Source: Nitrospirota bacterium
GTDB taxonomy: Bacteria > Nitrospirota > Nitrospiria > Nitrospirales > Nitrospiraceae
DNA: 11,445 bases
Assembly: GCA_016235225.1 (NCBI GenBank)
Contig: JACRLS010000194.1
Coordinates: 1-11,445 of the forward strand
Direction: 5' to 3'
A program made the position numbers and the translations under genes. The notes beneath the pieces were generated by a model, which did no database searches, had not been told where the DNA came from, and was given only the letters and a program-made list of their open reading frames with translations. Below, piece by piece: positions 5,478-11,445 of the stretch. How positions within the stretch are numbered: position 1 is the first letter of the stretch; each line of letters opens with the position of its first letter.

Positions 5478-8144
5478 CTATGCGGATCTGTCAGACACCG
5501 GTGCGTCGACCGGGAACGTCAAGGTGAACGTGGTCCCTTTGCCCTCCTCACTCTCAACGGCAATCGTGCCGCCGTACTTCTTCACGATCTTGTCCGTGAT
5601 GCTGAGGCCGAGCCCCGTCCCTTTCCCCGGCTCCTTCGTGGTGAAAAACGGGTCAAAAATCCTACTCAGCACAGCCTTGGGAATCCCCGAACCGGTGTCG
5701 GCGATGTCGACGAGAATCGTGTGGTCACGGCAGACACGGCAAGAGGTCGAGAGCGTCAACAATCCTCCGCCCTGCATGGCTTGACCGGCATTGCAGATAA
5801 GGTTCACGAAGACTTGATCGATCTCAGCGCGACGGGCTTTGATCGCGGGGAGAGTCTGAAAGTGAGTCACGACCTCGATCTTGTCGAACTCGGGACTATG
5901 CCGCATGATCTTGACTGCTTCGGCGAGCCGCTCGTTGACGTCCACCTTCATGTCACCGTCGCGCCCCGCCGGTCGGGCATACATGCAGAAGTCGCGAACG
6001 ACCGTCGAGACGTGTCCTGAAAAGGAGGCGATGTCGCGGGCGAACTCGCGGATCCGTTGCGGGTCTTCTTCCTCTCGAATCAGTTCAGCCAGCCCCAGGA
6101 TGCCCTGCATGGGGTTGTTGATCTCATGGGCCATGCCGGAAATCAATGTGCCCAGCGTCGCAAGCTTCTCCGCCTGAATCAGTTGCTCTTCCAGTTGGCG
6201 TTGGTCGGTCATATCCCAGATGACCAAGCCGATGGAAGGCCGATCGTGTCCCGGCAGGGAAACGGGGAAGGGCCGGTACCGATAGACTCGCTGACCGCGG
6301 TTGAATTCACGGTCACGGAGCAGCGAGGCGCGTTCCAAAATCGGAGCGTCGACCGTCGCTTTCGCCTCGGCCCACTCTCCCGATGTGAGCGGCAGCGCGT
6401 TGAAAATCAGGCTGCCCACAAGAGGCGATGGCGTGGAGCCGAAATGCTGGAAGGCCAGGGCGTTCGCATAGGTCACCAGTAGATTTTCATTGACGATCAG
6501 AATGGCTCCCGGAAGGCTGGCAAGAATATGCTGCATTTCGTCGGACGATCGGCGCAAGGCGTCTTCCGCGAGTTTGCGATCCGTAATGTCTTCCGCAATC
6601 CCCGCGATCCGATACACCACGCCCCGCTCGTCGCTGACCGGGAAGGCTCGATCGTGGATCCATCGCAGGGAACCGTCCGATCGGTAGAGCCGGTACGTTT
6701 CGTCGTACTCGCCGCTCACTTGCTTCGTCTGCGCCATATAGCGAACCCGCTCACGGTCGTCGGGGTGAATGGCGTCCAGCCAGGATCGGGGCTGTTCATA
6801 GAGACTCTTCGTCGAGCGGCCCCACACGGCCTCGTAAGCAGGGTTGATATACAGCATGTGGTTCTTGTCGGGAGCCGTCATCCAGATGACGTCTTTGATG
6901 TGCTCCGAGACCTGACGAAATCGTTCCTCGCTCTCCCGGAGTGCCGCCTCCGCCCGCTTTCGTTCCGTGATGTCTTGGAACACCACGACGGCGCCGACGA
7001 GCCGGCCCTCCTCGCGAATCGGAGTGCTGACATAGTCTACAGGAAAGCAGGTCCCATCCTTCCTCCAGAAGACATCATGGTCACAGTGATGCACGAGCCC
7101 GTCCTTGAACGCGGCATAGATCGGGCAATCTTCCCGCGGGTAGGGCGAGCCGTCCGGCTTAGTATGGTGGAGCAGCGCGTGCATGGGCGTGCCGATCAGG
7201 ATCTCCAGGTCGTACCCAAGCATCCGCGTGGCCGCGGGATTGGTAAACGTCGTGCGGCCGTCCAGGTCTAATCCGTAGATGCCCTCGCCCGCCGCGTTCA
7301 GCAACAACGCGTTCTGGCGGCTGATCCGTTCCGGCGCGTCCTGCGCGTGCCTCCGATCCGTAATGTCGCGGATGATTCCGCTGAAATAGGTGCCCTCCGG
7401 CGTCGTCCAGGTGCCGAGCGACAATTCAAGAGGAAACTCGCTGCCGTTCTTCCGGAGGCCGTGCAACTCGACGGTCTTGCCCATGACGTGAGACGTGCCG
7501 GTGACTCGAAGCCTTGCCATCCCGCGGGTATGGCCGTCGCGATACCGTGCGGGCATGAGGTGCGTCAGCGGGAGGCCGACGATCTCCGCATTCGTGTAGC
7601 CGAAGAGGCTGCTGGCTGCCTGATTCCAGGACAGGACCCGCCCCTCCTGGTCCGATAGGATAATGGCGTCATTGGCCGACTGAAAGATGGATCGGAAGCG
7701 ATCCTCACTGGTCGTGAGGGCCTGCTCCGCGGACTGGGCCTTCGCGGCGAGGTCCTGGACTGAGAGGGCGCGCTGGAGAATGGCTTTGATCTCTTCGATC
7801 CTGTACGGCTTCGTCAGATAGGCGAAGGCGCCTTTCGTGAGCGACCCGACCGTATTTTCGTAAGAGGTAAAGGCGGTAAAGATCACGACCGGCAGCGACG
7901 GCTCGATCTCGTGCAAGGAACGGAGGACCGTCAGTCCGTCTACGTCCGGAAGACCTACGTCGAGGAGCACCGCGCCGAACCGCGTGCGCCGGACCCATTC
8001 GATCGCGGGCTCTCCGGCTTCGGCGGTTTCGACGCGATAGCCGTCATGTTCGAGAGAATCCCGCAGGGCCTCCCGGATATCCGGGTCGTCATCGACGACC
8101 AGGATCGCCTGCCCGGGCTCCACGTGATTGGCTCCATTCGGCAT
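5478..8144 (-). CDS. Soluble hybrid histidine kinase: REC - four PAS - HisKA - HATPase
   Basis: This is an 888-aa cytoplasmic kinase with no membrane segment. An N-terminal receiver (about 13-131) has the acidic VDDD (17-20), phospho-acceptor D62 in LLDVGLPDVDG, T90 and K112 in TKP. Four PAS/PAC modules follow (about 146-266, 270-396, 403-526 and 531-651), several ending in DITDR or DITERK. The second carries a Cys/His-rich piece, with EDCPIYAAF (about 338-346) and HHCDHDVFWRKDG soon after, so a metal or redox role is conceivable. HisKA has the phospho-acceptor H673 in GMAHEINNPM. The ATPase domain shows N785, DTGSGIP (from D816), FDPFFTTK and GKGTGLGL. The receiver sits in front of the kinase, so it probably receives signal from another kinase. 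ATG 8144 is chosen because AGAGGA lies 5 nt upstream; GTG 8186 lacks a ribosome binding site. It lies between the micropeptide gene and the LuxR-type gene. Confidence 0.92.
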   Translation of the reverse strand: MPNGANHVEPGQAILVVDDDPDIREALRDSLEHDGYRVETAEAGEPAIEWVRRTRFGAVLLDVGLPDVDGLTVLRSLHEIEPSLPVVIFTAFTSYENTVGSLTKGAFAYLTKPYRIEEIKAILQRALSVQDLAAKAQSAEQALTTSEDRFRSIFQSANDAIILSDQEGRVLSWNQAASSLFGYTNAEIVGLPLTHLMPARYRDGHTRGMARLRVTGTSHVMGKTVELHGLRKNGSEFPLELSLGTWTTPEGTYFSGIIRDITDRRHAQDAPERISRQNALLLNAAGEGIYGLDLDGRTTFTNPAATRMLGYDLEILIGTPMHALLHHTKPDGSPYPREDCPIYAAFKDGLVHHCDHDVFWRKDGTCFPVDYVSTPIREEGRLVGAVVVFQDITERKRAEAALRESEERFRQVSEHIKDVIWMTAPDKNHMLYINPAYEAVWGRSTKSLYEQPRSWLDAIHPDDRERVRYMAQTKQVSGEYDETYRLYRSDGSLRWIHDRAFPVSDERGVVYRIAGIAEDITDRKLAEDALRRSSDEMQHILASLPGAILIVNENLLVTYANALAFQHFGSTPSPLVGSLIFNALPLTSGEWAEAKATVDAPILERASLLRDREFNRGQRVYRYRPFPVSLPGHDRPSIGLVIWDMTDQRQLEEQLIQAEKLATLGTLISGMAHEINNPMQGILGLAELIREEEDPQRIREFARDIASFSGHVSTVVRDFCMYARPAGRDGDMKVDVNERLAEAVKIMRHSPEFDKIEVVTHFQTLPAIKARRAEIDQVFVNLICNAGQAMQGGGLLTLSTSCRVCRDHTILVDIADTGSGIPKAVLSRIFDPFFTTKEPGKGTGLGLSITDKIVKKYGGTIAVESEEGKGTTFTLTFPVDAPVSDRSA

Positions 8145-8202
8145 GATCGTCCTCTGGCTCCTCCCTCTGTCCGCAGGAACGGTCACTGGCCCGAGGGGGC
8201 GG

Positions 8203-8292
8203 TCAAAAGTACCGATAGACCATCGCCATCAACAACACACATATCCCGAGGAGAGACACGAACAAGGTGGTTTCTATGACGGTGAATTCCAT
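8203..8292 (-). CDS. 29-residue single-span membrane peptide
   Basis: A short open frame runs from ATG at 8292 to TGA at 8205-8203. The peptide begins MEFTVIETTLF, continues with an unbroken hydrophobic stretch and ends MAMVYRYF. That is one membrane helix with an acidic N-terminal side and a single Arg near the C-terminus, which suggests N-out, C-in by the positive-inside rule. The start is well supported: AGGGGG lies 8 nt upstream, and an in-frame TAG lies just before it, so it cannot be longer. It is the first gene after a sigma-54 promoter and precedes the REC-PAS kinase by 58 nt on the same strand. I do not recognise the family. It could be a partner of the soluble kinase, a small subunit of a membrane complex encoded elsewhere, or a regulatory leader peptide. 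Codon-level evidence is limited by its length. Confidence 0.65.
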   Translation of the reverse strand: MEFTVIETTLFVSLLGICVLLMAMVYRYF

Positions 8293-8357
8293 GACCGGTA
8301 CCCCCTATACAACGAGGTGATCCATGCCTCCGTTTCGCTGCTCAAGGAAGGAACAAC

Positions 8358-8372
8358 GCAACCTATGTGCCA
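8358..8372 (-). promoter_or_regulatory. Sigma-54 (RpoN) -24/-12 promoter
   Basis: The minus strand reads TGGCACATAGGTTGC, preceded by C. This matches YTGGCAC-N5-TTGC, with the invariant GG and GC ten bases apart. Transcription should begin near 8346, giving a leader of about 54 nt before the micropeptide ATG at 8292. It probably drives micropeptide, kinase and LuxR-type regulator. Such promoters need an AAA+ enhancer-binding protein; none is encoded in the window. Confidence 0.75.
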
Positions 8373-8396
8373 GTCGGTTGACTTGGCCATATCAGA

Positions 8397-8413
8397 CATA
8401 TTCATTCAATATG
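8397..8413. promoter_or_regulatory. AT-rich dyad between promoter and distal dyad
   Basis: CATATT and AATATG are exact inverted complements around CATTC, centred about 59 nt upstream of the inferred transcription start. This AT-rich stretch (about 8385-8430) stands out from the GC-rich surroundings and lies where sigma-54 promoters often bend DNA. The function is inferred only from position. Confidence 0.35.
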
Positions 8414-8441
8414 ACAATGGGTTAAGAGATACTTGAATCTT

Positions 8442-8460
8442 GTGACCCCTGAGGGGCCAC
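8442..8460. promoter_or_regulatory. Near-perfect dyad, candidate enhancer-binding site
   Basis: On the minus strand GTGGCCCCTCAGGGGTCAC has 9-nt arms with 8 of 9 pairs complementary around one base. It is centred about 105 nt upstream of the inferred RpoN start, a usual distance for an NtrC-type activator site. No T-run follows on either strand, which makes a terminator less likely. Confidence 0.4.
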
Positions 8461-8533
8461 GCTAAGAGCGTATCTGATTGTGCATGCAATGATCGAAGTA
8501 GATACAGGCGAAGATGTTGGAGGTGCGAAGTCT

Positions 8534-8561
8534 GAGGTTAGAGGTCGCTACCTCAAGCCTC
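8534..8561 (-). terminator. Hairpin downstream of the HAMP-GAF kinase gene
   Basis: GAGGTTAGAGGT (8534-8545) pairs with ACCTCAAGCCTC (8550-8561) at 10 of 12 positions with a 4-nt loop. It starts 12 nt beyond the kinase stop codon. With the hairpin at 8576-8605 it forms a double stem at the end of the minus-strand unit. Confidence 0.45.
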
Positions 8562-8573
8562 GATCCATGAGCC

Positions 8574-10817
8574 TCAAACCTCTGCCTTCGGGCCGGCAGA
8601 GGTTTCGATCGGCAGAGTGAAGGAGAAGCAGCTCCCGATCCCCACGCGGCTGGACACCCAGATCCGACCGCCATGCAGCTCCACCAGGTTCTTGGTAATC
8701 GTGAGGCCAAGCCCGGCTCCCTGCGCGCCGGGTGGGGCCGCCGCGCTCCGGTAAAAACGCTGGAAGACCTTGTCGAGTTCGTCCGATGGGATGCCGGAAC
8801 CCGTGTCTTTCACGTTGACCTGGATAAACCCGTCATCGCGGGAACGGATCTCCACGCGTACCTGTCCGCGCTCCGGCGTGAACTTGATGGCATTCTGGAT
8901 CAGGTTGGTCAGCACTTGGGTGAGTTTATCGCGATCCGCCGACACGGGCGACAGCGTGGCCGGATACTGGACGTCCAGCGCGATCCCCTTCTCCTGAGCA
9001 AGCGGCAGGCAACCCTCGACAACTTCAGCCGATAGGTCCCGGACGCAGAGCGAGGTCCGCCGCAAGTCCAGCCGCCCCATTTCGATTCGCGAGAGGTCGA
9101 GGAGATCGTTGATCAGTCGGGTGAGCCGTTCCACATTCAGCTTCATCCGGTTGAGATAATGGGTCTGCTTCTCAGTGAGCCCGCCTGTGAGGCCTTGGAG
9201 CATGTTCTCCACGTAGCCCTTGATGGACGTCATGGGCGTACGCAGTTCATGCGAGACGACCGAGACGAAGGCCGACTTCAAATGGTCCATCTCGCGCAGG
9301 CGCTCGTTCGCCTGTTCCAATTCCTGCGTACGGTCCTTGACCCGCTCCTCCAGCGTCCTCGTGAGGAGTTCCAGCTCGCGATAGGCATGGGCGTTGTCGA
9401 TCGCAATGGCCATCTGACTGCTGATCGTGGCCAGCAGGTCCAGATCGGTGGAGGTGCAGGGCTGCGGGCCCCGGTCGGCGGCGATGAGACCCATCACCGA
9501 CTGCGTCGTCTTGAGCGGGGTCACGACCAACGACGTCACGCCGAGGGCGCGGGCTTCGCCCGCGGCGCCGGGAGGCAGCCGGTCGGCGATGGCCTCGAGC
9601 GTCTGTGCGTGGACGGACTGTCCATGCAGCAGGACCTGAGCCAGGACGCCGGTGTCGTCCTGCACGGCCATTTCCATGTGGGCGAGAATGCGCTGATGCT
9701 CCTCCGGGAGACCGGACGACCGCATCGCGTACACCACCCCACGATCGGCGTCATACAAAAGGATCAGCATGCGCTGGAAGGCCTGATCACCCACGAGCAG
9801 GGAGAGGACGGAGCTCAGGAGCTTCTCCACATCGAGGGTGGAGGTCATCGCCATGCCGGTCCTGTTCAGGGTCGTCAGTTGGGCCACCTGTGACAGGATG
9901 GTTTCCATGTGCGCGGTGAGAGCCCGATCACGGTCGATGAGCGAGGCCGTCATCTTGTTGAACGAGCCGGCCAGCGCGCCCACTTCGTCCCGCGTCGTCG
10001 GGATCACGGAGGCGGTCAGATCCCCGGCGGTAATGCGTCCGACGACCGCTGCAAGATGGCGCAAGGGCATAACGATCCGATTCGCCAGCACCAGGGTGGC
10101 CAGCAGGCCGAGGAGAATGATGAAGATGGTGATCAGGGCTACGTCCCGCACCAGGGTCGACAGGGCTGATTGCAAGGGGGCGGCGGTGAGCCCGACCTGG
10201 ACGACGCCGTAGGTTTTTTCAGTTCCTCGTGTCGCGATCCCCCCGGAACTCTGTTCCTGCGATTCCAAACCGAATGGCTCCGAGAGGGCCTTAGATCCGC
10301 TCCGGCGCTGAACAGGGAACGCGAAGTCGTACAGCGTTTCACCCGGCGGGGCGGTGAACGGTGTCACGACGGAGTCGGGTGTCGCTGACGTGAGCAGCCT
10401 GCGCGCGATCGCGGGATCCGGATAGAGCGGTGACTCGGCAGCGCGGCGACCGGCGGCCGCCGCCAGCAGACGTCCTTTGCTGCGGGCCAACAACGGACGT
10501 CCTTCTGCGGTGGTCATCACGACGTACACCACTTCATCCAGTTCCATGACGCTCTGAGCGAGCCGGCTGAGGGCAATCTGGTCCTCGGCGATCAGGGGAT
10601 ACCGGCTGCCGGCGGCCAAATTCCTGGCAAGCAGGGTGCCCCGATCCGTCAAGCCTCTGGTCATGGCGGTACTTTGCTGAGAGGTAAAGTACCAGCTCAA
10701 CCCGGAGCAGACGATGATGATGATCAGGCCGACGAAGAGCACGAACTTCGTCCGCAGGCTCGAGAATCCGGTCGCGAGATACGAGAGGAGCGGGGTGTGT
10801 GGGGCCATAGGATTCAT
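8574..10817 (-). CDS. Membrane sensor histidine kinase: extracytoplasmic sensor - HAMP - GAF - HisKA - HATPase
   Basis: This is a 747-aa inner-membrane kinase. A first helix (about 25-45, FVLFVGLIIIIVCSG) and a second (about 226-249, ALITIFIILLGLLATLVLAN) enclose a periplasmic sensor of about 180 residues. Its ends (VVYVVMTTAEG and YDFAFPV...VVQVGLT) look Cache-like, interrupted by a polar Ser/Gly/Glu-rich insert at about 170-204. HAMP (about 247-299), GAF (about 325-478) and a coiled coil (482-511) follow. HisKA has H523 in SHELRTPM. The ATPase domain has N642, DTGSGIP (from D671), FQRFY and GAGLGL. No receiver is attached and none is adjacent, so the phosphate acceptor is elsewhere. ATG 10817 lies 4 nt after the upstream binding-protein stop; TTG 10820 and ATG 10808 are alternatives. 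No good ribosome binding site is seen, which fits translational coupling. Confidence 0.93.
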   Translation of the reverse strand: MNPMAPHTPLLSYLATGFSSLRTKFVLFVGLIIIIVCSGLSWYFTSQQSTAMTRGLTDRGTLLARNLAAGSRYPLIAEDQIALSRLAQSVMELDEVVYVVMTTAEGRPLLARSKGRLLAAAAGRRAAESPLYPDPAIARRLLTSATPDSVVTPFTAPPGETLYDFAFPVQRRSGSKALSEPFGLESQEQSSGGIATRGTEKTYGVVQVGLTAAPLQSALSTLVRDVALITIFIILLGLLATLVLANRIVMPLRHLAAVVGRITAGDLTASVIPTTRDEVGALAGSFNKMTASLIDRDRALTAHMETILSQVAQLTTLNRTGMAMTSTLDVEKLLSSVLSLLVGDQAFQRMLILLYDADRGVVYAMRSSGLPEEHQRILAHMEMAVQDDTGVLAQVLLHGQSVHAQTLEAIADRLPPGAAGEARALGVTSLVVTPLKTTQSVMGLIAADRGPQPCTSTDLDLLATISSQMAIAIDNAHAYRELELLTRTLEERVKDRTQELEQANERLREMDHLKSAFVSVVSHELRTPMTSIKGYVENMLQGLTGGLTEKQTHYLNRMKLNVERLTRLINDLLDLSRIEMGRLDLRRTSLCVRDLSAEVVEGCLPLAQEKGIALDVQYPATLSPVSADRDKLTQVLTNLIQNAIKFTPERGQVRVEIRSRDDGFIQVNVKDTGSGIPSDELDKVFQRFYRSAAAPPGAQGAGLGLTITKNLVELHGGRIWVSSRVGIGSCFSFTLPIETSAGPKAEV
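8576..8605 (-). terminator. Perfect 11-bp stem at the end of the kinase gene
   Basis: AAACCTCTGCC (8576-8586) and GGCAGAGGTTT (8595-8605) pair at all 11 positions around an 8-nt loop, overlapping the last codons and the stop of the kinase gene. Read on the minus strand, the stem ends in TTT and then GAGG, so the T-tract is minimal. It is the best terminator candidate for the binding-protein/kinase transcript. Confidence 0.55.
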
Positions 10818-10821
10818 CAAT

Positions 10822-11445
10822 TTAGTTGACGCTCTCGGCCTCCCGCATGATCTCAGGCGGAATAGTCAGGCCGAGATAGCGGGCCGTTTTCGAGTTGACG
10901 GTGATGCGGGTCTGGTTCGGGGTCAGCAGACGTCCGGAGAGATCCGATCCTTCGCCGTTGAGGAGCTTTCTGGCCACCTGCGCTGCCTGACGGCCGGTCT
11001 CAGGATATGAGACCGACAGGGCCATGAGCGCTCCGCTCCGGACAAACTCCGACGAGAAGCCGACGCTCGGGATCGTGTGTTCCAGGGCCAGATCCAGGAG
11101 AAACCGGAGCGAATCCTCGGAGAGCACGGTGCTGTCTGGAATGAGCCACAAGAGATCAATTTGCGAGATCAACGCGCGCGCGGCGGCTGCCACGTCTTTG
11201 TCCGACGCCACGCCCCTGGCCACGAGCTCGAACCCTTGTGCCTTGGCCTGACGTCGAGCCTCATCCACGAAACTTTGTGACTTGCCGGGATCGAACAGCA
11301 CCCCGATCCGGCGGACAGCGGGGAGCGCCTGGCGCATCGTGCTGAGATGGCGCTCAATCGGAATCTCCATCAGGATGCCGGTCAGGTTCGGCGCCTTGAG
11401 ATCATAACGGATCGGATCAAGGACCATGCAGAAGATGACGGGCAC
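10822..11445 (-). CDS. ABC-type substrate-binding protein (PF04392 family), C-terminal part
   Basis: The gene begins beyond the right edge; 207 codons and the TAA (10824-10822) are present, about two thirds of the usual 310-330 residues. The PF04392 pattern is clear. DPIRYDLKAPNLTG (10-23 of the fragment) precedes the hinge, and RRIGVLFDPG opens the second lobe. IDLLWLIPDSTVLSE (96-110) and SSEFVRSGALMALSVSYPET (131-150) follow, then GRQAAQVARKLLNGE. The end, ITVNSKTARYLGLTIPPEIM, is typical of the family. Members bind small ligands in the periplasm, some of them amino acids; the signal peptide lies outside the window. It ends 4 nt before the HAMP-GAF kinase, with no permease or ATPase gene in view on this side, so it may act as the ligand receptor for that kinase rather than in transport. 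Confidence 0.88.
   Translation of the reverse strand: MPVIFCMVLDPIRYDLKAPNLTGILMEIPIERHLSTMRQALPAVRRIGVLFDPGKSQSFVDEARRQAKAQGFELVARGVASDKDVAAAARALISQIDLLWLIPDSTVLSEDSLRFLLDLALEHTIPSVGFSSEFVRSGALMALSVSYPETGRQAAQVARKLLNGEGSDLSGRLLTPNQTRITVNSKTARYLGLTIPPEIMREAESVN

Noticed and set aside
6528..7271. Plus-strand open frame (about 247 codons) antisense to the REC-PAS kinase
   Set aside because: The opposite strand encodes clear PAS modules, and this frame shows only biased composition.
8145..8186. GTG 8186 as the start of the REC-PAS kinase
   Set aside because: The extra 14 residues are not receiver-like and there is no Shine-Dalgarno. ATG 8144 has AGAGGA just upstream.
8442..8460. Terminator for the upstream kinase gene
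   Set aside because: The stem has no T-run on either strand, and better-placed stems exist at 8534-8561 and 8576-8605. Its distance from the RpoN promoter fits a protein-binding dyad better.
9159..9893. Plus-strand open frame (about 244 codons) antisense to the GAF/HisKA region
   Set aside because: It is a His/Arg/Gly-rich shadow of a strongly supported kinase gene.
1..11445. tRNA, rRNA, phage, transposase or defence genes
   Set aside because: I saw no cloverleaf or rRNA-like stretch and no integrase, transposase, toxin or nuclease motifs in any plausible frame.

Overview
The window is high-GC bacterial DNA with dense genes and a housekeeping block (rsmA end, ftsK, lolA) beside accessory signalling genes. 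LolA implies a Gram-negative envelope. The number of PAS/GAF histidine kinases, the PF04392-type binding protein, and the GTATCTCG / CGAGATAC and TTCGAC-type intergenic repeats resemble my recollection of Nitrospira (Nitrospirota) genomes. That assignment is inference, held at moderate confidence and not tested by any search.

Layout. 1-84: the last 27 codons of rsmA (16S rRNA dimethyladenosine transferase), plus strand. 330-3508: ftsK and lolA, plus strand, overlapping by four bases. 3509-3907: a repeat-filled gap with a perfect 45-bp tandem duplication, several hairpins and REP-like palindromes, and no gene. 3908-4657: a 2-oxoglutarate/Fe(II) oxygenase, plus strand, with a clear ribosome binding site at a GTG start. 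4658-4724: convergent gap with hairpins. From 4725 to the end everything is on the minus strand, in two transcription units. The first, read from about 8346 downward, holds a 29-residue membrane peptide (8292-8203), a soluble REC-PAS(x4)-histidine kinase (8144-5478) and a PAS-like/LuxR regulator (5336-4725). The second, read from beyond the window end, holds a PF04392 substrate-binding protein (its start lies outside) and a membrane HAMP-GAF histidine kinase (10817-8574).

How the genes work together. FtsK (chromosome segregation at the septum) and LolA (periplasmic lipoprotein carrier) are general cell-envelope and division functions. The two minus-strand units look like sensory modules. In one, a periplasmic binding protein probably feeds a transmembrane kinase. 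In the other, a soluble multi-PAS kinase is followed by a DNA-binding regulator that has no receiver domain.

The most interesting point is the gap between these units (8187-8573). It carries a near-consensus sigma-54 (RpoN) promoter (TGGCAC-N5-TTGC, 8372-8358, minus strand). The promoter sits 54 nt (inferred transcription start) ahead of the tiny membrane-peptide gene, which has a strong Shine-Dalgarno sequence. Upstream are two dyads at enhancer-like distances. Together they suggest an RpoN-controlled operon of micropeptide, kinase and regulator.
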